Assembly: GCF_035046485.1 (NCBI RefSeq)
Contig: NC_085138.1
Coordinates: 23,530,800-23,594,799, forward strand
Direction of reading: 5' to 3'
Length of the DNA: 64,000 nucleotides
Source: Aedes albopictus
Lineage: Eukaryota > Arthropoda > Insecta > Diptera > Culicidae
The notes below the pieces were generated by a model. That model did not search any database. It saw only the letters and a program-made list of their open reading frames with translations, and was not told where the DNA came from. How positions within the stretch are numbered: the first letter of the stretch is position 1; each line of letters begins with the position of its first letter. Position numbers and translations under genes: made by a program. This document shows, one piece after another, positions 12,580 through 23,350 of the stretch.

Positions 12580-12639
12580 CTACGATAATTGTGAAGCAAA
12601 CATTTGTTTGTTTACAATCCATCGCACGGATGAATAAGT

Positions 12640-12870
12640 ACTGGTTGTCAAAGTTGTTTGAACAAAAATGAACATCATGGTGGTTTTATTGCAGACTTAT
12701 TTTTGCTCCCCATATAGCTTTAAAAAGCTCTATAAGAGTGGTCCACTTTGTCGGAAAGCATTCTAATAGCGGTTGCCAGAAGGTTTTCATGGAGCTACCG
12801 GTTTTGTTAACAGTTTTATAAAATTATTCATGAAAACTGCTAATAGAGCAGTTTAAAACTTGTTGTCAAT
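12640..12870. repeat. Repeat segment related to 14170-14345
   Basis: GAGTGGTCCACTT, AGTTTTATAAAATT and TCATGAA occur in the same order here and in the right part of the 13331-14348 element. This is therefore another, partial member of that family. A CCCAAGTAG left-end-like word lies far upstream at 10480, but I could not match a right end to it. Confidence 0.45.
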
Positions 12871-13330
12871 TTTCTATTCAATTCAATATAATTTAAGAAA
12901 AAGGTAAATAAAAATACTAACACTAAGGAAAAAAAGCAAAAAAAAACTAATTCAAATTAAAAATTCACTATTCTCAAAAATATTTACACTGAAAAATTTA
13001 AAGAACTATTTACATTTAGCCCTCTCAGGGTCTGTTTGGGAGAATTGTTGGGCGGACTCTCTTCCCAATCTTGCACAGCGAATTCAATTTATAACACATA
13101 AGAGAGAGGAAATGGAATTGCGCGCGAAATAATTATGCTTTTAACTAGATATTTGTTTCAAATTCAAGGGTTAGATTTATTCTACAAATTCAATGGAGGG
13201 GAATTCAACGGGTTAAGGAATGCACTAATATTTCACCTGTGACGTCGTAGTGGTACCTTTTCGTCCTTCAGAACGAATGTCTTTCGTCCAGGGAATATCG
13301 AGCGGGCCGGAATGCTTGCCGACAGCTATG
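12871..13330. other. AT-rich DNA without recognised features
   Basis: A-rich tract followed by unique-looking sequence. No gene or repeat end was recognised. Confidence 0.4.
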
Positions 13331-14348
13331 CCCAAGTAACAATTCCATTGCTGATTGGTTTCGTTTGATTTTTATTACGGTTTTGTTACAGCAATAATTA
13401 AAACTTACAGTTTTATGACTACTTTTATAAAAACCATTGATGCAATGATTTATAGTATACTTGAAGATATCCATAAAGCCAGATTTCAAGAGTAAACAAA
13501 ACTTTCCGATATGTAAACCTTCTGGCATTTATTATTACCACAATAAAACTAAAAAAACTCTCAACAAGTGGCGATCCGTTCGATTAGTAACGACATCTGT
13601 TGGTGAAAAAGCAGAAACTACGTCACTGCTTGGTTTATTGCGGTCATCATAAAAGTAAAATTGCTTTCGTTTTATTTTCGCAAATTATGGTCGTCGCCAT
13701 ATTAAAAAAAAATAGCTGACGTGAATTGAAAATAGTTAATTTTCCTCAAATTAGCAACGAATTGATAGTTTGCCGCTATTTCCTTAATATGCCCACATAA
13801 ATAATCTCTCTCAGCTAAGTTTTCTTGTGATTTGAGATAGTTTTACTTAATTAACAAGTTGATTTATTTCGTTCCAAGATGGTAATATTCACTATTTTCG
13901 AAGCGCATTAATTTTATGTTTCTGTAACCCCAATATTCACGATAAAATCAATGCGCATAAGCCTACCAACACAATAACTACTAAAATATTACTGTGAAAT
14001 GATCGCTTTCTACTTACGAATAATGTACCCTCCTGAACTTTACGTGCCATCGAAGAAACTTATCTGCCTCTTGAGCTGTCATAATTTATGTTGAATAAAA
14101 AAACAACAACAATCATCATAACATCTTTCGAGAATGGAAAAATTTTCAACTAGGTTTTAAAACAGTTTTATTGCTACTCTTAATGTGGCTTGCAAAACCT
14201 CTTCGAGAGTGGTCCACTTAGCCGGAAGATGCTCTTAAAGAGGTTTTCAAGAGGTTTTGATGTATAAATCAGTTTTATTGCAAGTTTTATAAAATTGGTC
14301 ATGAAGATCTCTTATAGAGCCGAACAAAACTTAAAATATTACTTGGGT
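13331..14348. mobile_element. Putative TIR element with CCCAAGTAA ends, about 1.0 kb
   Basis: The left end CCCAAGTAACAATT and the reverse complement of the right end CCCAAGTAATATTT share CCCAAGTAA and then weaken. The two bases outside are TG on both sides, a possible 2-bp duplication. The interior is AT-rich and non-coding. The same terminal word flanked by TA marks the 17393-17570 hairpin element. Short TIRs and no coding capacity make this a moderate call. Confidence 0.45.
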
Positions 14349-14600
14349 GGCGACGGCCGGGTTGGAGCTCTGGATAACGGCAGCTTCACCTGCGTTTTGG
14401 CTGTGGTGGTTCGCTGCCCTTTGCTATCCGGGGGCTGGCGGGAAATTCGTCCGTTGCACCAGACTGCTGGATGTCGTAGCTTCTTGGTCGCTCTCGGTAA
14501 CAAAAACGTTTCACCGAAATCACTGGCAGAAATTTGTACTGCACTCACTTAATGAATTTTGTTCCTGAGGGGAGTTGAATAAAACTTTTGAGATAACGGA
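14349..14600. other. GC-richer unique stretch with overlapping frames
   Basis: Frames of 85, 73 and 69 codons overlap on both strands. None is recognisable and none is favoured by context. I regard it as non-coding, possibly the sequence flanking the insertion on its left. Confidence 0.3.
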
Positions 14601-14621
14601 TAAACTGTTGGAATTTTGTTA

Positions 14622-14838
14622 AGGTACACCGGGGCAAGTTGAAACGGGCGGGGCAAGATGATACAGCGGGTTAACATGATGTTTTGTAATGATGATAAAC
14701 AGTTTGATCACCATAACACATAGTTTTTGATTTAAACCATCTTTTAGCGAAGGATAAATTTCCAAATTGTATTGAAATCTATTTCAAAACTTCGTGTTTC
14801 ATCTTGCCCCACCCGTTTCAACTTGCCCCGGTGTACCT
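14622..14838. mobile_element. 217-bp MITE with 39-bp near-perfect TIRs, TA flanks
   Basis: The left arm starts AGGTACACCGGGGCAAG and continues with GAAACGGGCGGGGCAAGATG. The right arm is its reverse complement with one difference over 39 bp (GGGC versus GGGT). TA lies immediately outside each end (14620-14621 and 14839-14840). The central 140 bp is AT-rich with no frame. High TIR identity suggests recent activity. The G-rich GGGGCAAG words are repeated inside each arm. Confidence 0.9.
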
Positions 14839-15124
14839 TACCAAAAAGAGGCCTTCACCTGAGCTTGCTTAGGCTTATAAGGCATTCGCTGACTCCGCAA
14901 ATTCCAAGCATAGGAGAACATTTCCCGGGAGGGTTTGTCTCCGCAAAGTTGGTACCGCGCGCCATGATGAATATTTACATAGGATAGGAAATGGTTTAGC
15001 GTTGAGATACCAGCCCTACTAACAAAAGTAGCTGCATAAGAGCTTATGACGCAAACGCAATCGGAATAATGCTTTTTTAAGCTCTTATTCAGCAAAAATG
15101 TTTGTTGGGAGGGGGATAATAGCA

Positions 15125-15340
15125 CACGGAAATTCAAATTCAAATTTATTTATTTTATTTCATTTTAGCAAATTCATATGGTTTTATTATTTACAGGAAG
15201 TTTAAAGTAACTGGCATCATAGGAAAGGAGTATAGGAAATTATTTACATATTTACAGGTTTGGTTTATTCATTCTAGTACTTAAGCATAATTATTTACAA
15301 ATGAAAACAAACAAGAAAACGAAGAAGAAAACAAAAAGAA
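15125..15340 (-). mobile_element. Possible 3' end of a non-LTR element (minus strand)
   Basis: Read on the minus strand, AT-rich sequence ends in AATAAATTTGAATTTGAATT. This combines a polyadenylation-signal-like AATAAA with a short 6-bp tail reiteration, as several LINE 3' ends have. Upstream on the same strand is the 119-codon frame at 15513-15872. No RT motif or target-site duplication is visible, so a processed transcript tail is equally possible. Confidence 0.3.
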
Positions 15341-15512
15341 AAATGCAAAATTGGGATTAGGACCTATCACAGAGGTAACAAAATTAAAATGTTACTTGGG
15401 AACAAAAGCGACTCAAGGCTACCATTCAGGGATAAAAAAAAATCCAATGCTCGCATAATCTGAAAGCATACTAGCTAGACAATACACATTCCAAATTTCA
15501 AAGATTGGAACC

Positions 15513-15872
15513 CTAGAACCAGAGTTTCAGCCCATTGTAGCGCGTACCCTCCATAGTGACAAGGCAAAGCGTGAAACAGTCCGTGGATGCTACTCCAGTA
15601 TCACCAGACCAGCTATACTCACACAAGGAACCAATGAGATATCTGCCGGGGACTAAGCAGGCATCTTCAGTGTGTGAGTGTTGGTGACCTTCTAGTTTTA
15701 GGCGACAATGGCGATCAATGTGGAGAAGGGGAAGGAAGTGATGATTGCAATCGTTTGTATCCACAGCAGACCGAATATAAGTCTGCGTCTGCACAAATTC
15801 ATGCAGATGACGGAGTGTTGGTGAGATCCGGTTGACAATGGGTTCACACATAGGTGCCTGGATGCCAGCCAT
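15513..15872 (-). CDS. Unrecognised 119-codon open frame
   Basis: An uninterrupted minus-strand frame begins with ATG (MAGIQAPMCEPIVNRISPTL) and ends ...GLKLWF. Composition is balanced, with several His, Cys and Thr. It is not obviously a translation of simple repeat, unlike most frames in the window. No signal peptide, membrane segment or known motif is seen. The next minus-strand sequence downstream looks like a retroelement-type 3' end (15125-15340), so it may be the last exon or C-terminus of a mobile-element protein. It could also be a chance frame. Function unknown. Confidence 0.25.
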   Translation of the reverse strand: MAGIQAPMCEPIVNRISPTLRHLHEFVQTQTYIRSAVDTNDCNHHFLPLLHIDRHCRLKLEGHQHSHTEDACLVPGRYLIGSLCEYSWSGDTGVASTDCFTLCLVTMEGTRYNGLKLWF

Positions 15873-16029
15873 AACGTGATAGATTAGTGATTTATTTCTC
15901 TGGAGATAATGTCAGAGCGGTGTCACTGTCGTGATTTTTTCGGCAGTCAAGTTCGCAGATTGTGAACGGCCCTCGGTACTCGAGTACATATTTTTTATCG
16001 GTCCTTTACTGTAATTTACATAAATGACA

Positions 16030-17392
16030 AATGGTGGAATTCCTGGATAAGTCCCTTAATGAAATCTCGGATAGTATAACAGGGGAAATCCCTGAAAAAA
16101 TCATGAACTAATCGCCGGGGGAATTCAAGGACCTCTGGAAGAATCCCTGAAAAAAGCTCTGGAGTATTATCTGTTAAAGAATCTCTATAGAAAAAACTTC
16201 TGGAAGTCCTGGAGGAATTCTTGAAGGATTCTTGCAGGAAAAAAAACGCGAAATCTTTGGAAAAATACTTGAAAAAATACCTGGAGGAAACCCTGGAGGA
16301 ACTCCTGAAAAAAAAATCCAGTAGGAAACCCAGAATACCAGAAGAAATTCCTGAAGCTATCCCTGGGAGGAATCCTTGAAGGAATTCCTTGAGAAATTGC
16401 TGCAGGAATTCCTTGAGCAATCCCTGGAGTCAACCTTGGAGAAGTCTTCGGAGGAAACTCTGAAGCATCCCTAGAGTAATCCCGTAGGGAATCCCTGGAG
16501 GAATCCCTGGAGGAATACCTGGAGGAATCCCAGAATGAATTCCTGGAGGAAACCCTGAAGGGATTCCTGGAGGAATCTCTGAAGGAATTCCTGGAGAAAT
16601 CTCTGAAGGAATTCATGGAGGAATCTCTGAAGGAGTTCCTGGAGGAATTTCTTAAGGAATTCCTGGAGGAATCTCTGAAGGAATTCCTGGAGGAATCCCT
16701 GAAGGAATTCCTGGTTAAAATTTCTGAAGAAATTTCTGGAAAAATACCTGGAGGAATTCCTGAAGGTATTCCTGAAGAATTCCTGGAGGAATCTCTGAAG
16801 GAATTCCTGGAGGAATCTCTGAAGGCATCCCTGGAGGGATCCTCGAAGGAATTCCTGGAGGAATCCCTTAAGAAATTTCTGGAGAAATCCCTGAAGGAAT
16901 TCCTGCAGGAATACCCGAATTCCTGCAATAAATCCTCGGGGGAATTCCTGAAGAAATCTCCAGGGAATTCCTGAAGGAACCCCCGGGGGGAATTCCCACA
17001 GTTATTCCCTCCTAGAACTCTTTCAGAGATTCCTCCGGGAATTCCTTCTGAGACTTTTCTAGGTATTCCTTCACAAATTCCGCCGGAAATTCCTCAAGGA
17101 ATTCATCCTGGGATTTCTACAGGGATTCCCCCGGAGATTCCTCTAGGAATTCTTGCAGGGACTTCTGGAACTCTCCCGGGTATTCCTTCATTAATTTCTC
17201 CGGGAATTCCTTCAGCAATAATTCCGGGGATACTCTCAGGAATTCCTCTGTTGATAACTTCAGGAATTGCTCCGGGGATGAATTCAGGAATTTCTCCAAA
17301 AGTTCCCTTAGGAATGTCTTCAGGGATTCAGGGAAGAATCTTTGGCGGAATTTCTGTAGAAACTCCCGACGGGTATTCCTGGAGGAATCCTA
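16030..17392. repeat. GGAATTCC-type array 2 (left part)
   Basis: This is the clearest array. Units such as CTGAAGGAATTCCTGGAGGA repeat with a basic period of 24 bp from about 16.4 to 16.97 kb. Around 17.0 kb the sense reverses to ATTCCTCCGGGAATTCC-like units up to 17.39 kb. A 247-codon minus-strand frame (RNSFRDSS repeats) and a 119-codon plus-strand frame (KEFLEESL repeats) stay open over the same bases because the period is a multiple of three. Neither is a gene. Confidence 0.9.
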
Positions 17393-17570
17393 CCCAAGTA
17401 ACACACTTGTCACAGAAAAGTCACGACGGCGCAGGTTTTTGTTGCGCAGAAGTCACTGTGACTTACTTCTAACAAATAAATACTTACTTGCTAGAAGTGA
17501 GTCACAGTGACTTCTGCGCAACAAAAACCTGCGCCGCCGTGACTCTTCTGTGACAAGTGTGTTACTTGGG
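17393..17570. mobile_element. 178-bp hairpin MITE inserted in array 2
   Basis: Arms of 79 bp (17393-17471 and 17492-17570) are reverse complements with about three mismatches around a 20-bp loop. Ends are CCCAAGTAACACAC and its complement. TA lies directly outside both ends (17391-17392 and 17571-17572), and the array resumes on the right. This is a non-coding TA-inserting MITE whose transcript would fold almost completely. Confidence 0.92.
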
Positions 17571-17572
17571 TA

Positions 17573-17684
17573 GGTGGGAGTTCCTGGAAGATTTCCCTAT
17601 GGAATTCCTTTGGAAACCCCATCTTCGAAATCCCCGGTAGAATTCCTGAAGGAATCCTCGGTGGGATTTCCTGGAGCACGGGTT
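17573..17684. repeat. GGAATTCC-type array 2 (continuation after MITE)
   Basis: Units such as AATTCCTGAAGGAATCCTCG resume directly after the MITE and end near 17684. The MITE therefore split one array. Confidence 0.8.
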
Positions 17685-18070
17685 CCCAATCGGTGGTCCG
17701 CGGCCCCCTGGGGGGGCGTGAAGCCAGTCCAGGGGGGCCACGGTGTTATCGAAAAAAAATGTTAAATTTTTATTCTATTTTGTGCAAAGTATATCAATTT
17801 TCATTTTGTAACTTTTTTTGCGTTTTTTACGTCGGTATTTAGTAATACGTGAAAATGAAAGATGGGTACAAACCAGTGATTCCCAAAGTGAGTGGAAATC
17901 TGGTCGAAATACTTCAAAAGCGGCAATTTTTACTAGTTTCTACTAGAGTTTCTAGAAACATGTCCAAATGTTAATTCATTCAAAAAAATTACATTACCCA
18001 ATATTTCTAGAACTTTTTTTTAGGATTAAAAAAATCTTGTTCTAAACTTTTCAGAAATTTACATAATTAT
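17685..18070. mobile_element. Fragment resembling hAT terminal sequence
   Basis: CGGGTTCCCAATCGGTGGTC followed by CGCGGCCCCCTGGGGG resembles hAT-type ends of the CAGGGGTTCCCAAACTGTGG kind. A second GTGATTCCCAAAGTG word lies at about 17877 in the same orientation. No matching inverted end or 8-bp duplication was found. It fills the gap between arrays 2 and 3. Confidence 0.35.
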
Positions 18071-19390
18071 GCATAATTTCAGATATCACTAGAGGAATTT
18101 CTGGGAGAATCCCCGGAAGAAATCCTAGAGGAATACCCGGAGAAATTCTTGGAGTAATTCCAGGAAAAAAATCCGACGGTGAAGGAATTCCCGGACAAAT
18201 TCCCGAAGTAGTCCCTGGAGGACGCTCAGAGTAATTCCTGAAAGAATCGCTGGTAGAATTCCTGGAAGAGTTCCTGGAGAAATTCCTGGATAATCCCCTG
18301 GATTATTCCTTGTAGGAAATTCTGGAAATCCCGTTTAAATTCTTGTAGGAATTCCACAAGGAATTCCCCAAGGAACCGCCGGAGGAATCCCTGAAGGACT
18401 TCCTGGAGAAAGCTGTAAAGGATTTCCAGGTGAAACCCGTGGAATAATCTTTGGTGAGAGTTCCTGGAGGAATCTCCGGAGGGTTCCCACTGGAGATTCC
18501 TCAAGAAGTCCCTCAGAGTATTACACCCTTGAGATTGCTCAAGGAGCTCTTCTGGGGATTCTTCCACGACTTCGCTTTGGAGAATCCTCCAGGAGTTCCC
18601 TCTGGGAATTCCATAAGTAGTTCACACTGGGATTCCTCAAAGAGTTCTCTCCATTGATTCTTCCGGAAGCTCCCTATGAAGATTCCACCAGAAGTTCCTT
18701 CCAGGAATCTCTCAGGATTCCTCTAGGAGTCCCCTCTGAGAACTTCTCCAAAACCTTCCTCTGGGAAATGCTACAGGAATTCTACCAGATTCTCCCTGGG
18801 GATTCCTCCGGGAATTCCATGTGAGAATTCTCCAAAGAGTTCTGTCTACTAGAGATTCCTCTTGAAATTCTTCCCACTGATTTATCTGTGGATTATTCCA
18901 AGTAGTGTTCCTTTATGGAATTTTTCCTAAAGTTCTCATAAGAATTCTTTCTGGAGATTCTTCATGAACTTCCTTCAGTAGATTTCTCTAAAAGTTTCTC
19001 TTAGAGTTCCTTCGATGATTTCTCAAAAAGTTTTCTCCAGGGGTTCCCTCTGAGGATTACTAGAGGAATTCCTTGTGAGGATTCTTCCTAGAGCTACTTC
19101 TGGATATTCCTTCAGGGGTTTCTTCTAGAGATTCCCCCCAAAGGTTCCTTCTGGGGATTCCTCCAAGGATTATTTAGAAAAATATCCATGAAATCCTCCT
19201 GGGATTCTTCTAAAAATTCCTCCAGGGATTCTTCCGGAAATTCATCTAGGGATTCTTCCAGAGATTTCTCCAAGAATTCCTGGAGGAATTCCTCCGAGGA
19301 TTCTTTCAGGATTTCTTCTGGGGATTTTACCGGAAATCCTACGGGGATTCCCTCGTGAATTTTTCAAGGAATTCCGGGAAAAATACACGG
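18071..19390. repeat. GGAATTCC-type array 3, two opposed blocks
   Basis: From 18.07 to about 18.47 kb the plus strand reads GGAATTCCTGGAAGA-like units. From about 18.48 kb onward it reads GATTCCTCCAGGAGTTCC-like units, so the array switches strand once. Units are more diverged than in array 2. Frames of 113 codons (minus) and 68 codons (plus) are artefacts. Confidence 0.85.
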
Positions 19391-20110
19391 TAATGAATCT
19401 TATTGGACATACAAAATTCTATGGTTTTCTCCACTAATTTCAGGTCATGAAGTTAGTCTCTGATTATGCGGCACAGTTCGCTTGATTGCATAACTCTTAG
19501 GCGTTGTATAATAGCTTTACACTGAGCTGTGAAAGTTGGAAGTAAGGGAAACGGTTTTTTCAACCCGTTTTTATTCTAGCAATGGCTATGAACTTGTGGA
19601 TATACATGAGTTGTATATATAGAAAGGAGGGATACACTTTAGAAAGATATAAAGTAGGAGGAAAGAGACGGACCAGGGATTATCCCTTGGATTTTTTCAA
19701 TTGATCGCCTATCTTTCATTAAAATTCAGCTTCGGCATTCTCATATTTCAGTCTTTCGTATTCGGCCTTACGAGCATTCAGCCTTTCGAGATTATGTGAT
19801 CCACAACATAGGATTTCTATAGAACAGATTATATTCCAAGGAAGTTTTCATTAGCTTTTATGAGCATTTGAGAAATTGATTGAGTTCATTATGGTTTTAT
19901 GGGGTTCTAAAAACTCTTCGAGTCTGCTTTACTGCAAACGTTACTTAGAAATATTTTGATTTGCCCAGATGTTTGATTGAAGTCAGTAATTCGTAATTTG
20001 TAATTTGTTGTTTTATTGTTGAAATAAAATAATCAAAATTTGAGTTTTAAACCACTGCTGTTTATAACTTGTCAAGGTTGAACAAATCAATTTACCCTTA
20101 TCGCAAAAAC
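19391..20110. other. AT-rich DNA without recognised features
   Basis: Non-coding, with no repeat boundary that I can define. Confidence 0.35.
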
Positions 20111-20619
20111 CCGGATTAATCCACCTAGTGGTGATAGTGCCTTTCTCGTCGAATATGTACTCATGATCTTTTTGTCGACGTAAGCATTCTGAATCCTGTG
20201 AATAATTTATTTATAATAACAAGCTTAAATATAATTTATTTCACAACCAAAAATCACTTTACTGTCTTCGATAAACTTTTTCCTGCACACTTCAGGCTAT
20301 ATTTTATTATCATTGGTTACTAGATTCAAAAAAATTAACCAAAAAATAAAAGCAAGTGAAATTTTTCGTACTGAATCCAATTCAAATGAGAACCATATCA
20401 CAGAGCGCGAGAAGCAATCAGTCGGATCAAAATTTTGCGCAGCAATTTTAGACGCAAAAGGGGATTGAAAAACTTTGCTCGAGGTTGATGCGATTAAATT
20501 TCAATGTTCTCATGGAACCCCCAATTTACTGTATATTTACACCTCAGGAATATGAGAAGATGTGATTTGATGAGCCTGCATCAGTTTTGTCAAGATCTTG
20601 GTCAAGATTTTGTTCTCCT

Positions 20620-22080
20620 ACACATATTTATCGCTTGCATTGATTATTTTCACTGTTTTTACCACTTCCTGTAAGATACCCGGAACCGGTTCCAAGACTG
20701 TACCTATTGTTTCAAATATGGTCTGAGACTCTCTTGCTAACTGTTCAACAGGTTTTCTAAAAAACCCGAAAATTGATGTGCATGCATGGATTTGATTCAT
20801 TTTACATTTTGGTCATTCTGGCGGAACATACAAAACGGGTTTTACCGGTAGTCTCTAATGTGACTATTTTTTTGTAAACCGTTCATCAATTTATCAAAAA
20901 AGCCGTGTTTTGATATGTCGCATGCATGGGTTTGGCTCTTGTATGTATTTGACCACTTCCAGCAAGACACTCGGAACCGGTTCCGGAATACTACTGGTTG
21001 TCTCAAATATGGTTTGAAACCATTTTCTTGCTAACCGTTTATCAGGTTATCTAAAGAGCCGCGATTTGATGTGTTGCATGTATGGATTTGGTTCACTTTT
21101 ACATTTGACCACTTCCAGCGGGACATAAGGAACTGGATCTACAGCACTACCGGTAGTCTCTGCTGGCTATTTTCCTGCTTACTGTTCACCAGGTTACCGA
21201 AAAAGCCGCTATTTGATGTGTCGCATGCATGGGTTTGGTCAAGGGTTTGGTTCACTTTTATATTGGACTACTTCCGGCGGGACGTTCGGAGCCGGTTCCG
21301 GAACACAACCGGTAGTCTCGCTGTGATTAAAGGCTATTTTCCTGCTTACCGTTTTTCAGGTTATCGGAAAAGCTGCAATTTAATGTGTCGTATGCATGGG
21401 TTTGTTTCCTATCTACATTTGACCAGTTCCGGCGGGACACACGGATCCGGTTCCGGAACACTACCGGTAGTCTCTGCTGTGATCTAAAGCTATTTTCCTG
21501 CTTACCGTTCTTCAGGTTATTGAAAAAGCTGCTTTTTAATGTGCCGCATGCATGGGTTTGGTTCCCATCTTTATTTGACCACTTCCGGCGGAACACACGG
21601 AACCAGTTCCGGAATACTACTGGTTTTCCTATATATAGTTTGATTCCATTTTATTGCTAACCGTTCATCAGGTTATCTATAGAGACGTGATTTGAAGTGT
21701 CGCATGCATGGGTTTGGTTCAATTTTATATTTGGCCACTTCCGGCGGGGCACCCGGAACCGGTTCCGGAACACTACCAGTAGTCTCTGCTGGGTCAAAAA
21801 TTATTTTCCTGCTCACTGTTCGTCAGGTTATCGAAAAAGCCGCTATTTGATGTGTCGCATGCATGGATTTGGCTCACTTTTATATTTGGCAACCTCCGGC
21901 GGGACATCCGGAACCGATTCCGGAATACTACAGGTTCAGATATGGACTGAGAGTATTTTCCTGCTTTCCGTTCGTCAGGTTATCGAAAAAGCCGCGGTCT
22001 GATATGTCGCATGCATGGTTTTGTAGCATTTTCATATCTGGCCCCTCTCTGGGGTACCGATCCGGAACACCTAAATGGCC
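20620..22080. repeat. Tandem array of 155-bp monomers (about nine copies)
   Basis: The marker GTGTCGCATGCATGGGTTTG or a close variant occurs near 20770, 20921, 21075, 21224, 21391, 21547, 21702, 21858 and 22010, at intervals of 149-167 bp. Each monomer also carries CACTTCCGGCGGGACA, GGAACCGGTTCCGGAA and TCATCAGGTTATCGAAAAAG. The palindrome ACCGGTTCCGG(A)A is strongly kept. Plus-strand frames of 70-138 codons (HAWVWF repeats) are translations of this array. Confidence 0.9.
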
Positions 22081-22212
22081 ATAACTCCGGAACGGCTGAA
22101 CCGATCCGAACCATTTTCAATAGGAAACAATGGGACCAGATTCCGCGTCGAATGAACCGTCGGTCATAAAAATCGGTTGAGGTTTACTGCCAAAAAGTGA
22201 TGTGAGTTTATT

Positions 22213-22281
22213 TTGTACACACACATACTCACACACACACATACACACACACACACATACATACACACACACAGACATCAC
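22213..22281. repeat. (CA)n microsatellite
   Basis: An ACACAC-rich tract interrupted by TA and TC steps, sitting between the monomer array and the conserved head module. Confidence 0.9.
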
Positions 22282-22439
22282 CTCAATTCGTCGAGCTGAG
22301 TCGATTGGTATATGTGACTCGACCCTCCGGGCCTTCTATCAAAAAGCCATTTTTGGAGTGAACATATAGCCTTTCCAGTACACTTAGTGTACGAGAAAGG
22401 CAAAAAGATGCAAAACAATTAACTCAGGTGATAAAAACA

Positions 22440-23350
22440 AGTCATCATCCTTCGTCGTCCGCCGATTGAGCTCTTGATGGGTGTCGCATCAGTGCAGCGC
22501 CTTCTGCATATCTGTCATAAATCATGTGACGTTATGACATTTCGGGTAAACAACCAACGCTCTTAACTCCACCAACCAACCAACAGGAGAAAAACGCCCA
22601 AATTTAATTACCCGAAAAAACACGATTTACCGATGTTTGTCCATTAGCTTGAGAGGATTTAAGAAGTTTGATCGGACTCGTCTTGCACACTTGCACTTGC
22701 GGACCCCAGGACCACGCCAATCCAGAGGGCCATAAAAGTGCACTTAATTAATAAACCATTATTGGGCTGACGTCAGCTCTGTGGCCTGTAGTGTACTGTA
22801 CACGAACCAGCAAAAAAGATCGGGGAATGACCTTTTCCCATCAACCGTGCGCGGCGGTCGTAGCGGTCAGAAAAACCTAGCATCAGCGCTTTTTGGGTCA
22901 TAAATGTCCGCTTCGGCTTGGTCCGCATAATGGTCTCTCTCTGTGGCTCCGTTATGGGTCTCCCTCCGTCCGGCCGGAGAAGACCCCATTATATCCGACA
23001 CAGTATTTCACACTTCGGAGGCGAAGAAGGACCGCCAAAGGGCGAGCGATCACCGATCACCACACCGAGAATGGAATCCTCCTATGCATTATGACGAGTG
23101 GCCACCGACCCATTTATGACCTCCTGTCGGTTGGTGGGCTCTGCCTGCGCCATTGCCATTCCCGTTCATCATCGACGGCGGACGCGGAATCGTGTATTGG
23201 GAAGGTCGTAAAAATCGCAATTCAATTACAAACCGCAAGTACCTACCGATTGTGTTTGGGGTTCGGTTCGCTGGGAGGTCACGCGATCGCCCGGAGTGAC
23301 ATTTGAGGGTTTTGAGGATTTGTGATTTATTGGATTTACCAACGGTTCGC
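22440..23350. promoter_or_regulatory. GC-richer unique island with homeodomain-type motifs (candidate)
   Basis: This repeat-poor stretch contains TTAATTAATAAAC (22744-22756), a CRE-like TGACGTCA (22768-22775), CCATAAAAG and ATAAATCATG words, in otherwise GC-rich DNA. Such AT words within GC-rich unique DNA are typical of insect enhancers, but they also occur by chance. Frames of 137 and 147 codons on opposite strands overlap and have no recognisable domain. Non-coding is the better reading. Confidence 0.3.

Larger units (their letters stand above)
20115..22405. mobile_element. Composite element: short TIRs, 155-bp tandem array, CA tract
   Basis: The left edge carries GTGCCTTTCTCGTCG (about 20137) and the right edge ends GTACGAGAAAGGCA (to about 22402). 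Their first 11 bases are inverted copies. Just inside the right edge is a hairpin, CCTTTCCAGTACACTTAG with TGTACGAGAAAGG, then a conserved GC-rich block (GAGTCGATTGGTATATGTGA, CTCGACCCTCCGGGCC) and a CA tract. Between the ends are about nine 155-bp monomers. The same head module, in opposite orientation, begins the elements at 61842 and 62964. No frame encodes a transposase, so the element is non-autonomous and its class is uncertain. Confidence 0.6.

Noticed and set aside
10480..12870. A large CCCAAGTA-ended element containing the 10772 and 12221 insertions
   Set aside because: A left-end word exists at 10480, but no inverted CTTGGG end was found before 13331, so the boundary cannot be supported.
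16185..16928. Minus-strand open frame of 247 codons
   Set aside because: Same cause: 24-bp repeats read in frame give RNSFRDSS iterations, while the plus strand gives KEFLEESL over the same bases.
21071..21487. Open frame of 138 codons with HAWVWF repeats
   Set aside because: It follows the 155-bp tandem monomers, and neighbouring monomers give the same peptide in other frames.
20620..22080. Possible CRISPR array
   Set aside because: Regular spacing is due to whole 155-bp monomers, not short repeats with unique spacers, and the context is eukaryotic.
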